Assembly (NCBI GenBank): GCA_018814945.1
Contig: JAHIYT010000028.1
Coordinates: 1-5,161 of the forward strand
Length of the DNA stretch: 5,161 nucleotides
Reading direction: 5' to 3'
Source: Patescibacteria group bacterium
GTDB taxonomy: Bacteria; Patescibacteriota; Gracilibacteria; UM-FILTER-43-11
Shown: positions 1-4,497 of the stretch, one piece after another
Layout of the letters: every line of letters begins with the position of its first letter
How positions within the stretch are numbered: position 1 is the first letter of the stretch
Translations under genes and position numbers: made by a program
Notes under the pieces: generated by a model
What the model saw: only the letters and a program-made list of their open reading frames with translations
Databases searched by the model: none
What the model was told of the DNA's origin: nothing

Positions 1-650
1 CGCTGTTTGTTGGTGCCAGTCCGGCCGTTGTACGTGCAAGTATTATGGGGATACTTGGTTTACTTGCATTAAATACTGGTCGACAAAGCAATATTCATCT
101 TACAATTTTGTGGACAGCGTTTTTTATGGTGACAATGAATCCCAAAATACTTTGGTGGGACGTAGGTTTCCAACTTTCATTCGCTGCTGTCCTCGGACTC
201 ATTTATGTAGCACCGCATTTTGAGAAATATTCCAAAATATTACCAAAGGCATTTGGAGTGCGTGAGGCGATTATGATGACTTTGTCAGCGCAGGTTATGG
301 CACTTCCTATTATCGTATTTAATTTTGAACGGTTATCAATTATTTCTCCAATATCAAATCTCTTAGTGGCATTTGCTATACCACCTGCAATGTTATTTGG
401 ATTTATTGCTGTGCTTGTTTCGTTTGTTTCACACACGATTGCACTAGTTCCAGCTTATTTAACATGGGGAGTGCTTACGTACATTATTAAAACGATTGAA
501 ATAACATCCGAGATTCCATATGCAAGTGTGGATATTCCGGGAATGAGGATTTGGATGATGTTTGCCTACTACTCGTTACTTATTTTGCTACTTTTTTATT
601 TTCGTAAAAAGGATTCAGGAGTCAGGATTCAGTGCTCAGCCGAGAAATAG
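1..650 (+). CDS. comEC: ComEC/Rec2-type DNA-uptake channel, C-terminal part (5' end outside window)
   Basis: The frame is open from the left edge (first full codon at 3) to TAG at 648-650, giving 215 residues of a longer protein. ComEC forms the inner-membrane channel that carries single-stranded DNA into the cell in natural transformation. Family signatures are visible: GASPAVVRASIMG at fragment residues 4-16, then NPKILWWDVGFQLSFAAVLG, typical of the Competence domain (PF03772), followed by about five hydrophobic helices ending near residue 200. The positively charged RKK after the last helix suggests a cytoplasmic C-terminus. Long ComEC proteins continue into a metallo-beta-lactamase-like domain; this one stops, so that domain is absent or encoded elsewhere. 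The last 12 residues (from D204) are encoded largely by a repeat array at 611-640 and look acquired. The internal ATG at 45 is not the true start, because homology continues upstream of it. Family assignment is confident from motif recall; function in this organism is inferred. Confidence 0.9.
   Translation, partial: LFVGASPAVVRASIMGILGLLALNTGRQSNIHLTILWTAFFMVTMNPKILWWDVGFQLSFAAVLGLIYVAPHFEKYSKILPKAFGVREAIMMTLSAQVMALPIIVFNFERLSIISPISNLLVAFAIPPAMLFGFIAVLVSFVSHTIALVPAYLTWGVLTYIIKTIEITSEIPYASVDIPGMRIWMMFAYYSLLILLLFYFRKKDSGVRIQCSAEK
611..640. repeat. Left heptad array, inverted relative to 1038-1067
   Basis: Four tandem 7-bp units lie at 612-618, 619-625, 626-632 and 633-639. On the plus strand they read GATTCAG, GAGTCAG, GATTCAG and TGCTCAG, so the minus-strand consensus is CTGANNN. 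The block matches the reverse complement of 1038-1067 at 23 of 30 positions. The mismatches fall mostly in the variable triplets, while the CTGA cores are kept. The array lies inside the end of comEC and ends eight bases before the end of its stop codon region at 648. Confidence 0.85.
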
Positions 651-664
651 TGATTAGTTTTACA

Positions 665-670
665 TATAAT
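665..670 (+). promoter_or_regulatory. Candidate -10 box for the four-helix-bundle gene
   Basis: A perfect TATAAT lies 16 bases before the ATG at 687, inside the AT-rich stretch between the comEC stop and the gene. No convincing -35 box is present at the right distance. The expected transcript would start near 677 with a leader of only about ten bases, which agrees with the lack of a ribosome binding site. Confidence 0.4.
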
Positions 671-686
671 TTAATCTTTTAATATC

Positions 687-1034
687 ATGAAAACATTTAG
701 AGATATTGTCGCATGGCAAAAATCATATCAATTAGTACTAGCAATTTATAAATATACTGCAAATTTTCCAAGAAGTGAGGAGTTTGGTCTAAAATCACAG
801 CTTAGGCGAGCCGCAGTTTCAATAATTTCAAATATTGCGGAGGGTTTCAAAAGGAAGGGAAAAAAAGATAGTTTACGTTTTTATAATCAGTCACAAGCCT
901 CTTTGGAAGAGGTGAAATGTCAGTTAATGCTTTCTTTTGACTTAGGATATTTGGATGAGAAAAAATACAGTTCATTAGATCAAATGTCTGATGAAGCTGG
1001 AAAAGTTTTACATGGCTGGGCCATATCCCAATAA
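687..1034 (+). CDS. Four-helix-bundle protein (23S rRNA intervening-sequence/Avd-like family)
   Basis: This 115-residue protein has the usual length and landmarks of the family (TIGR02436 type). FRDIVAWQKS near the N-terminus begins helix 1. FPRSEEFGLKSQLRRA at about 28-43 leads into AVSIISNIAEGFKR, the conserved helix 2 signature, and RFYNQSQASLEEV at about 65-77 begins helix 3. Relatives are encoded in intervening sequences of 23S rRNA genes in some bacteria and include Avd, the accessory protein of diversity-generating retroelements. They form pentameric barrels that bind nucleic acid. Free-standing copies such as this one have no settled function. No reverse transcriptase, variable repeat or rRNA is in the window. 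The ATG at 687 is chosen because family homology begins at residue 2; no Shine-Dalgarno precedes it. The gene sits alone between two inverted heptad arrays. Confidence 0.9.
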   Translation: MKTFRDIVAWQKSYQLVLAIYKYTANFPRSEEFGLKSQLRRAAVSIISNIAEGFKRKGKKDSLRFYNQSQASLEEVKCQLMLSFDLGYLDEKKYSSLDQMSDEAGKVLHGWAISQ

Positions 1035-1037
1035 TCT

Positions 1038-1067
1038 GCTGAATCCTGAATCCTGAGAACTGAATTC
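1038..1067. repeat. Right heptad array, inverted relative to 611-640
   Basis: Four 7-bp units run in tandem: CTGAATC at 1039-1045 and 1046-1052, CTGAGAA at 1053-1059 and CTGAATT at 1060-1066. They match the reverse complement of the left array. The array begins four bases after the four-helix-bundle stop codon and ends on the last base of the convergent gene's TAG stop codon. Its distal half forms the stem of a probable terminator. Confidence 0.85.
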
Positions 1068-1077
1068 TAGGTTTTTT
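1052..1077 (+). terminator. Probable rho-independent terminator of the four-helix-bundle gene
   Basis: CCT (1052-1054) pairs with AGG (1069-1071), and AGAA (1056-1059) pairs with TTCT (1065-1068). One G at 1055 is bulged and the loop is CTGAA. Six T residues follow at 1072-1077. The stem is short but the T-tract is correctly placed for plus-strand transcripts. The 5' arm and the loop come from the heptad array, so the repeat appears to serve also as a terminator. Confidence 0.55.
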
Positions 1078-1903
1078 GTTTATAGTCTTTCAAAATTCTC
1101 CTAAGCGATTCTTTTAGTGGAGGCATATGTACTCCTAAATTTTCACGTTTGTCTGTGCTTAATACACAATTTGATCTTCTTTTACATAACTCTTCTTCTT
1201 GCTCTTTTGACATTATGTTGATTTCAAGACTAGGATCAACAATTTCTTTGTACATTGTCATAATTTCCTCGTGATTCATTGCTCCAATGTTAGTCATGTT
1301 CATAACTCCAGTAATTCCTCTTTCAATTAATTCAATAGCTGCTGGCACAAAATCTTCCATCACTGTACAAGAATTGGTAATATTGATCATCTGCGGATAA
1401 AGAAGCATTTTATCTATCAGATTCTTTGGATTTGGTTTACCCATTATTGGGATTCTGATTCTCAGTTGTAATACATTTGGGAATTCTTTAAGTTTTTTTT
1501 CACATTCAATTCTACTTCGGCTATAAACTGATCCAAAAAAGTTAGCTTCGTCTTCTTCACTAAATCCTTTTCCGCTATTATCACCTTCATAAACACACCC
1601 ACTACTTAGCTGAGTTACCTTGATTCCTTTCTCATTTGCAGCTCTTGCTATGTTTACGGAACCATCAATATTAACGCTATTTGTTTCCTCTGGGTGAATT
1701 TCACACCAATCAACATTTGGCTTACCGGTCATCCCCGTAGCGTTGATGATGTAGTCAGGATTTACCTCCTCAATGGTTTTTTTAACTTCATCAAAATTCC
1801 TTATTTCAATTCTAGGATCATGTATATCATGCCCCTTCTCTAAAAGAGCCTCTTTAAGTTGAGAGCCAATAAAGCCGGTGGATCCAAATAATAGTATTTT
1901 CAT
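1067..1903 (-). CDS. RmlD/NRS-ER-like nucleotide-sugar epimerase/reductase (extended SDR family)
   Basis: The 278-residue protein has an N-terminal Rossmann fold with GSTGFIG at 7-13 for NAD(P) binding. It follows the plant UER1/NRS-ER and giant-virus pattern closely: GMTGKPNVDWCE at 57-68, SSGCVY at 100-105, GKGFSEED at 111-118, NITNSCTVMED at 174-184, and GITGVMNMTN at 196-205. These enzymes convert UDP- or dTDP-4-keto-6-deoxyglucose to the rhamnose nucleotide by 3,5-epimerisation and NADPH-dependent 4-reduction in the cytosol. C103 and K165 align with the proposed epimerase residues Cys115 and Lys183 of UER1. The catalytic YxxxK, however, reads Y127-S-R-S-R131, with arginine for lysine (codon AGA), so reductase activity is uncertain. 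No dehydratase or glycosyltransferase is adjacent. The ATG at 1903 places the Rossmann strand directly at residue 2, as in relatives. No Shine-Dalgarno is present; a TATATT (plus-strand 1913-1918) lies close upstream. The exact substrate is not determined. Confidence 0.85.
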   Translation of the reverse strand: MKILLFGSTGFIGSQLKEALLEKGHDIHDPRIEIRNFDEVKKTIEEVNPDYIINATGMTGKPNVDWCEIHPEETNSVNIDGSVNIARAANEKGIKVTQLSSGCVYEGDNSGKGFSEEDEANFFGSVYSRSRIECEKKLKEFPNVLQLRIRIPIMGKPNPKNLIDKMLLYPQMINITNSCTVMEDFVPAAIELIERGITGVMNMTNIGAMNHEEIMTMYKEIVDPSLEINIMSKEQEEELCKRRSNCVLSTDKRENLGVHMPPLKESLRRILKDYKQKT

Positions 1904-1930
1904 AGCTTAGTTAATATACTCCATTTTTAT

Positions 1931-1958
1931 TTGAAATAAAATTGTTTTATGATAGTAT
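1931..1958 (+). promoter_or_regulatory. Candidate sigma-70 promoter for the 96-residue orphan gene
   Basis: TTGAAA at 1931-1936 and TAGTAT at 1953-1958 are separated by 16 bases. Transcription would start near 1965, about 20 bases before the ATG at 1986. The segment lies in the 82-base gap between divergent genes, so it may also influence the minus-strand epimerase gene. Confidence 0.45.
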
Positions 1959-1985
1959 TGCAACCAATTTTTAGCCCTCACAAAA

Positions 1986-2276
1986 ATGAAATGCAATGGT
2001 CAACCAATTAAGGATCTTCGTCCGCATGCTAGATTAGATTTAGCTTCTTTCGCTGACGTGCCCGAAGATCAGCAAGAGAAGATTCTTACTGAAACCAGAA
2101 GAGTCTGGGCGCGTGCCTTTGGAACAAATGGTAGAATGCGTCCATTAGAGACCTTTGGCGAGGCCGTTGAGAAAGATGGTCTTGAGGTTAGACGCAAGAG
2201 ATTAATTTTTCTTTTAACTCAAGACGGCATTGGTGTGCACCATCCTTTTAAGGAGCAGATTTGGAATAAGGATTAA
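1986..2276 (+). CDS. Hypothetical protein, 96 residues, charged and arginine-rich
   Basis: I do not recognise this protein. It is soluble, has no signal peptide or membrane segment, and is rich in charged residues, with about ten arginines. Residues 25-45 (PEDQQEKILTETRRVWARAF) and 55-80 look helical, and the C-terminal region carries a VHHPF motif at 83-87. It has no cysteine pairs or zinc-binding pattern, only C3. The gene has its own candidate promoter, a clean ATG with no alternative in-frame start nearby, and TAA at 2274-2276. It is co-oriented with the acetyltransferase 57 bases downstream but need not be in an operon with it. A coding role is supported by an open frame in an otherwise filled, tightly packed region and by non-repetitive composition. 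No function is proposed. Confidence 0.7.
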   Translation: MKCNGQPIKDLRPHARLDLASFADVPEDQQEKILTETRRVWARAFGTNGRMRPLETFGEAVEKDGLEVRRKRLIFLLTQDGIGVHHPFKEQIWNKD

Positions 2277-2298
2277 TGGTTATTTTTTACAAAAAGAG

Positions 2299-2304
2299 TA
2301 TAAT
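2299..2304 (+). promoter_or_regulatory. Candidate -10 box for the acetyltransferase gene
   Basis: A perfect TATAAT lies 29 bases before the ATG at 2334, in the gap after the orphan gene. No good -35 box stands at 16-18 bases, so this is a weak call. If real, the leader would be about 23 bases without a Shine-Dalgarno. Confidence 0.35.
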
Positions 2305-2333
2305 TGGCTTGAGTAAAAGTTATTTGTATATAT

Positions 2334-2885
2334 ATGTGTCCCCGCAATAAAAAGATAGAATCTAATGAAGTTGAGGTTCGTGAAATGGAACTTGACGATA
2401 TACCGTCGGTTTTTTCACTTGGAGAAAGTTTATTTACTGCAGAAAAGTGGCCAACTTTGTACAGAACATGGGATCAATATGAATTAGTTGGGTTTTTTGA
2501 ATCAGATGGTGAATTTTGTTTTGTTGCTGAATTCGAAGATAAAATTGTTGGTTTTATTTTAGGTACCTTAATTGAAAAAAGAAGAAGTGCGTGGATTTAT
2601 GGATATGTTGCATGGTTGGGGGTGAGTGAAAAGCATAAAAAAATGGGTATTGGCAGTAAATTACTAAAAAAACTTACAGAAGTATTTATTGAAAATGGTG
2701 CACGCATGATGCTTGTTGATACCGATCCTGAAAATGAGAATGCGATAAAATTTTTCAAGAAAAACGACTTTGAACATGAAGTCCCACATGTATATCTTTC
2801 AAAGAATCTAAGTGAGCATCCTAAGTATATAAAGAAAAGGAAGCTTAATAAGAAAAGAAGATCATTAGGAAAAAAGAGAATTTAG
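2334..2885 (+). CDS. GNAT-family N-acetyltransferase with lysine/arginine-rich C-terminal tail
   Basis: The 183-residue protein has a GNAT core at about residues 13-157. EVREMELDDIPSVFSLGES forms strand 1 and helix 1. FCFVAEFEDKIVGFILG (61-77) forms the central beta hairpin. WLGVSEKHKKMGIGSKLL (94-111) holds strand 4 and the acetyl-CoA pyrophosphate loop in the form KxxGxG (102-107). ENENAIKFFKKNDF (133-146) is the typical 'neighbour' helix before the last strand. Members transfer acetyl from acetyl-CoA to protein N-termini, lysines or small amines; the substrate here cannot be read, although RimI-like protein acetylation is possible. The tail after residue 160 is strongly basic, with runs such as KKRKLNKKRR, and suggests contact with RNA, DNA or the ribosome (inference). 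The ATG at 2334 leaves a short N-terminal extension before the first strand. No Shine-Dalgarno precedes it. It ends with TAG, and a tRNA promoter begins at once. Confidence 0.85.
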   Translation: MCPRNKKIESNEVEVREMELDDIPSVFSLGESLFTAEKWPTLYRTWDQYELVGFFESDGEFCFVAEFEDKIVGFILGTLIEKRRSAWIYGYVAWLGVSEKHKKMGIGSKLLKKLTEVFIENGARMMLVDTDPENENAIKFFKKNDFEHEVPHVYLSKNLSEHPKYIKKRKLNKKRRSLGKKRI

Positions 2886-2886
2886 T

Positions 2887-2915
2887 TTGACTTTTGTGGC
2901 TTACACCCCTAATAT
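2887..2915 (+). promoter_or_regulatory. Sigma-70-type promoter of tRNA-Lys
   Basis: TTGACT at 2887-2892 and TAATAT at 2910-2915 are separated by 17 bases, the optimal spacing. Transcription would start near 2922, about 15 bases before the mature tRNA. The -35 box begins two bases after the acetyltransferase stop codon. Confidence 0.65.
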
Positions 2916-2936
2916 ATTCGACGCTTGTTTAAGTAT

Positions 2937-3012
2937 GGGTGTTTAGCTCAGTTGGTAGAGCAGTAGCCTTTTAAGCTATTGGTCCCGGGTTCGAGTCCCG
3001 GAACACCCACCA
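2937..3012 (+). tRNA. tRNA-Lys, anticodon TTT, with encoded CCA
   Basis: The cloverleaf is complete. Acceptor arms GGGTGTT (2937-2943) and AACACCC (3002-3008) pair fully. The D-arm is GCTC/GAGC. The anticodon stem GTAGC/GCTAT holds the loop CTTTTAA with anticodon TTT, and the T-arm CCGGG/CCCGG encloses TTCGAGT. Discriminator A at 3009 is followed by encoded CCA at 3010-3012. The gene has its own promoter and terminator and looks like a single-gene transcription unit. Confidence 0.97.
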
Positions 3013-3017
3013 GTAAG

Positions 3018-3046
3018 AACCATCTTGCTATACTTGATGGTTTTTT
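3018..3046 (+). terminator. Rho-independent terminator after tRNA-Lys
   Basis: AACCATC (3018-3024) pairs with GATGGTT (3036-3042) around an 11-base loop, and six T residues run from 3041 to 3046. It begins six bases after the encoded CCA. No matching T-run exists on the other strand, so it serves plus-strand transcripts only. Confidence 0.75.
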
Positions 3047-3060
3047 AGTGCTTGATGCAA

Positions 3061-3621
3061 CTATTCATCATGTCCAATAAAACTCGAGATTACGAAAGTG
3101 ATGGCAGGAAGTGAGAACCAAACGTTATAATTGTTTATCATTAACTGCACCATGTTGGAATCTCTGTACATTTGCAGTACTGCTTCGTTCATTATTATGC
3201 TTGATTCTTGCACAAGAGAGGCTCCGGAAGCATAAATGAGTATTGTGCTTGTTATTAAGCCTGCGGAAAGGATTCCATAGGTTAAATTAAGCATTAATGT
3301 CATAGCATGAGAACCTGTATTACCCATATTTATTGCGAATCTGCCACGGGTGGCTATTAATACTATAGTAAATACAAAAATGAATATCTTGAGTACAATC
3401 AAAGAACTGTCACCTTGAGCGAAATCAAACACATTTATTATTGCCGTATCACCAATAAAATAACGCTGGATCAAATTTCCAATGCCATCTGATGCAAGAA
3501 TCGCGATGTAACTAGCTATTATTATCTTGAGTGTGGAGTTGCGGCCAATAATAAAACTGTACGCTATTATTACCGTAAAGAAGACGATTACGAAGAGGTC
3601 CCAGCTCAAGTTTATTTCCAT
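3061..3621 (-). CDS. Multi-pass membrane protein, possible CvpA-like topology
   Basis: This 186-residue protein has hydrophobic segments at about residues 7-25, 31-49, 72-91, 106-132 and 166-183, and no signal peptidase site. The order resembles the colicin V production protein family: an N-terminal helix, a second helix after a short polar turn (GRNSTLK), a third helix ending in a basic RGRF turn, then a glycine-containing stretch and a fourth helix with YGILSAGLITSTILIY. The similarity is one of topology and a few positions, so the family call is tentative. CvpA proteins sit in the inner membrane and affect envelope-related traits; no catalytic residues can be pointed to. The ATG at 3621 directly precedes the first helix, and no Shine-Dalgarno is present. 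A strong promoter lies upstream, so expression is probably separate from the lipoprotein gene behind it. The stop is TAG. Confidence 0.75.
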   Translation of the reverse strand: MEINLSWDLFVIVFFTVIIAYSFIIGRNSTLKIIIASYIAILASDGIGNLIQRYFIGDTAIINVFDFAQGDSSLIVLKIFIFVFTIVLIATRGRFAINMGNTGSHAMTLMLNLTYGILSAGLITSTILIYASGASLVQESSIIMNEAVLQMYRDSNMVQLMINNYNVWFSLPAITFVISSFIGHDE

Positions 3622-3686
3622 TTTTAATATTTATTTTTTTGACTTGTCGACCGAAGTCTTGGTAAAGACGAAGGTTGATCAATAAA

Positions 3687-3715
3687 ATTATACAAAAGCC
3701 TGCATTTTTATGCAA
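3687..3715 (-). promoter_or_regulatory. Sigma-70-type promoter of the membrane-protein gene, overlapping a small palindrome
   Basis: Read on the minus strand, TTGCAT (plus 3710-3715) and TATAAT (plus 3687-3692) are separated by exactly 17 bases. Transcription would start near 3680, giving a leader of about 59 bases. An inverted repeat TGCAT-N4-ATGCA (3701-3714) overlaps the -35 box and spacer and could be an operator. The leader holds an imperfect hairpin at about 3650-3675 with a GTCTT/AAGAC stem. Confidence 0.6.
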
Positions 3716-3718
3716 ACT

Positions 3719-3743
3719 AAATTTAATAATAAAGCTTAAATTT
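3719..3743. repeat. AT-only inverted repeat between lipoprotein and membrane-protein genes
   Basis: AAATTTAA (3719-3726) and TTAAATTT (3736-3743) form a perfect 8-bp stem with a 9-base loop. It starts five bases after the lipoprotein stop in the direction of transcription. No T-run follows, so it is a poor terminator by itself, but it may protect the 3' end of the lipoprotein transcript. Confidence 0.5.
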
Positions 3744-3748
3744 CAAAA

Positions 3749-4180
3749 TTATCGTACATATGTTTCCATCACCGGTCCTGTTATCATTGTCATTACCTCT
3801 TCCCCATCTTCATTTTCTTCGATTGAATATGTGTAAGTGATCGTAAAAGGAAGTGAAATATTACCAGGACAGCCATTAACAAGCATTACCATAGTTACAG
3901 TACCATCACTTATTTCTTCGTATGTTCCAGAAGTTGCACAGACATCTGTTGCGGAATCATATGTTAAATCTGGATAAAAATTAAGAGATGCTGGAGTTGT
4001 ACCCTGCAATACTCCATCAACATATGTAGCAGTACGAGTCCATGGCCCAAGAAATCCGGTAAAAGATGGAATTTCTTCCACCATTGCTTCAGATTCCATG
4101 GAATCATCAATAGTTGTTTCGTGATGACATCCAAGTAGGACGAACATTGCTAAAAATAAAGCTATTGTTATTTTTTTCAT
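3749..4180 (-). CDS. Small lipoprotein, beta-rich, possibly lipocalin-like
   Basis: The 143-residue precursor starts with a classic lipoprotein signal: MKK, a hydrophobic stretch, and lipobox LLGC with the acylated cysteine at residue 18. The mature protein would be membrane-anchored on the outer face. After an acidic linker (24-37) comes a domain of alternating hydrophobic and polar residues typical of beta strands: GPWTRTATYVDGV at about 45-57, SLNFYPDLTYDS at 65-76, GTYEEISDGTVTMVM at 85-99 and PFTITYTYSIEE at 111-122. C81 and C104 may form a disulfide. The tryptophan near the start and the LxFxxDxTY pattern recall lipocalin-like lipoproteins, but this is weak. An in-frame start 22 codons upstream (4246) is rejected because it would overlap the tRNA gene and bury the signal peptide. 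No Shine-Dalgarno is present. The stop is TAA. Confidence 0.85.
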   Translation of the reverse strand: MKKITIALFLAMFVLLGCHHETTIDDSMESEAMVEEIPSFTGFLGPWTRTATYVDGVLQGTTPASLNFYPDLTYDSATDVCATSGTYEEISDGTVTMVMLVNGCPGNISLPFTITYTYSIEENEDGEEVMTMITGPVMETYVR

Positions 4181-4205
4181 TATTTTTTGGTTAGCTATCG
4201 GGATG

Positions 4206-4233
4206 ATTCTAGCATTAAAAATTATAAATGCAA
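4206..4233 (-). promoter_or_regulatory. Candidate extended -10 promoter of the lipoprotein gene
   Basis: On the minus strand, TTGCAT (plus 4228-4233) and TAGAAT (plus 4206-4211) are separated by 16 bases, and a TG one base before the -10 box makes it an extended -10. A second hexamer, TATAAT (plus 4221-4226), is an alternative -10. The region lies just downstream of the tRNA 3' end, so cotranscription with the tRNA is also possible. Confidence 0.45.
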
Positions 4234-4237
4234 AAAT

Positions 4238-4314
4238 TGGTGTCACCGGTCAGAATTGAACTGACGACCTCAGGCTTATGAGTCCTGCGCTCTAACCAAC
4301 TGAGCTACGGTGAC
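4238..4314 (-). tRNA. tRNA with CAT anticodon (elongator Met, or Ile2), encoded CCA
   Basis: Read on the minus strand, the acceptor arms GTCACCG and CGGTGAC pair fully. The D-arm is GCTC/GAGC. The anticodon loop is CTCATAA with anticodon CAT, and the T-arm GTCAG/CTGAC encloses TTCAATT. Discriminator A is followed by encoded CCA. The full 1-72 pair and the anticodon stem without three G-C pairs rule out initiator tRNA. Elongator Met is the simpler call, but the same loop occurs in tRNA-Ile2, whose C34 is changed to lysidine, so Ile2 is not excluded. The last anticodon-stem pair (31-39) is A-G, a mismatch. Confidence 0.93.
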
Positions 4315-4370
4315 ATGTTTTTGCAACTGTCTTGTTAATGCTTTCCGCCGAGCGTAGCGCCTATTTAGAT

Positions 4371-4386
4371 TTGTCGTCTTCGACAA
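4371..4386. repeat. Perfect hairpin beside the tRNA fragment
   Basis: TTGTCG and CGACAA form a 6-bp stem around a TCTT loop. On the minus strand it lies two bases downstream of the duplicated tRNA 5' fragment. No T-run follows on either strand, so it is not a convincing terminator. A small GC-rich patch (4345-4361) lies between it and the intact tRNA, unusual in this AT-rich window. Confidence 0.6.
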
Positions 4387-4388
4387 CG

Positions 4389-4418
4389 CCAACTGAGCTA
4401 CGGTGACACGTTTATTGC
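4389..4418 (-). pseudogene. Duplicated 5' fragment of the CAT-anticodon tRNA plus its 5' flank
   Basis: The first 19 nucleotides of the tRNA at 4238-4314 (acceptor 5' arm and start of the D-loop, ending at GTTGG) occur again at 4389-4407 in the same orientation. The match continues into the 5' flank: 4296-4324 and 4389-4418 differ by one substitution and one inserted base. The rest of the tRNA is missing, so no mature tRNA can form. It is probably the remnant of a tandem duplication followed by deletion, or a trace of a past insertion at the tRNA. Confidence 0.85.
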
Positions 4419-4468
4419 CCAAATAAATTACATCGTTTCTAGAAATATGGCAAGTTTTTCTAACGTAC

Positions 4469-4497
4469 TTGTTTGAGTTAACGATATCCATTACAAT
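4469..4497 (+). promoter_or_regulatory. Sigma-70-type promoter of the cysteine-rich lipoprotein gene
   Basis: TTGTTT at 4469-4474 and TACAAT at 4492-4497 are separated by 17 bases. Transcription would start near 4504, about 20 bases before the ATG at 4524. The rest of the gap 4419-4520 shows no gene; it must also hold any promoter for the minus-strand tRNA, which I could not fix. Confidence 0.5.

Larger units (their letters stand above)
611..1067. mobile_element. Candidate small cassette: four-helix-bundle gene between inverted heptad arrays
   Basis: Two related inverted arrays of CTGANNN heptads enclose exactly one gene, the four-helix-bundle protein. The left array lies in the last codons of comEC and the right array ends at the stop codon of the convergent gene, so the unit fits between two gene ends. 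Outside the arrays an A-run (606-610) faces a T-run (1072-1077), which prolongs the complementarity. No transposase, integrase or obvious target-site duplication is visible. Mobility is therefore an inference from the layout; a pair of regulatory or RNA structural elements around a resident gene is the alternative. Confidence 0.4.

Noticed and set aside
203..436. 77-residue minus-strand open frame inside comEC
   Set aside because: It lies opposite the conserved membrane domain of ComEC and shows no independent features.
611..640. CRISPR-like array from the short repeats
   Set aside because: The units are 7 bp in direct tandem without spacers, only four per array, and no cas gene is near.
611..1067. 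Complete diversity-generating retroelement
   Set aside because: Only an Avd-like family member is present. No reverse transcriptase and no template or variable repeat pair with adenine-specific differences is visible.
3512..3715. 67-residue minus-strand open frame overlapping the start of the membrane-protein gene
   Set aside because: It starts at the -35 box of a strong promoter, so the transcript would not include its start, and it overlaps the 5' part of the membrane-protein gene in another frame.
4178..4246. Upstream start giving a 165-residue version of the small lipoprotein
   Set aside because: It would begin within the tRNA gene and place 22 residues ahead of a perfect lipoprotein signal peptide; the ATG at 4180 is preferred.
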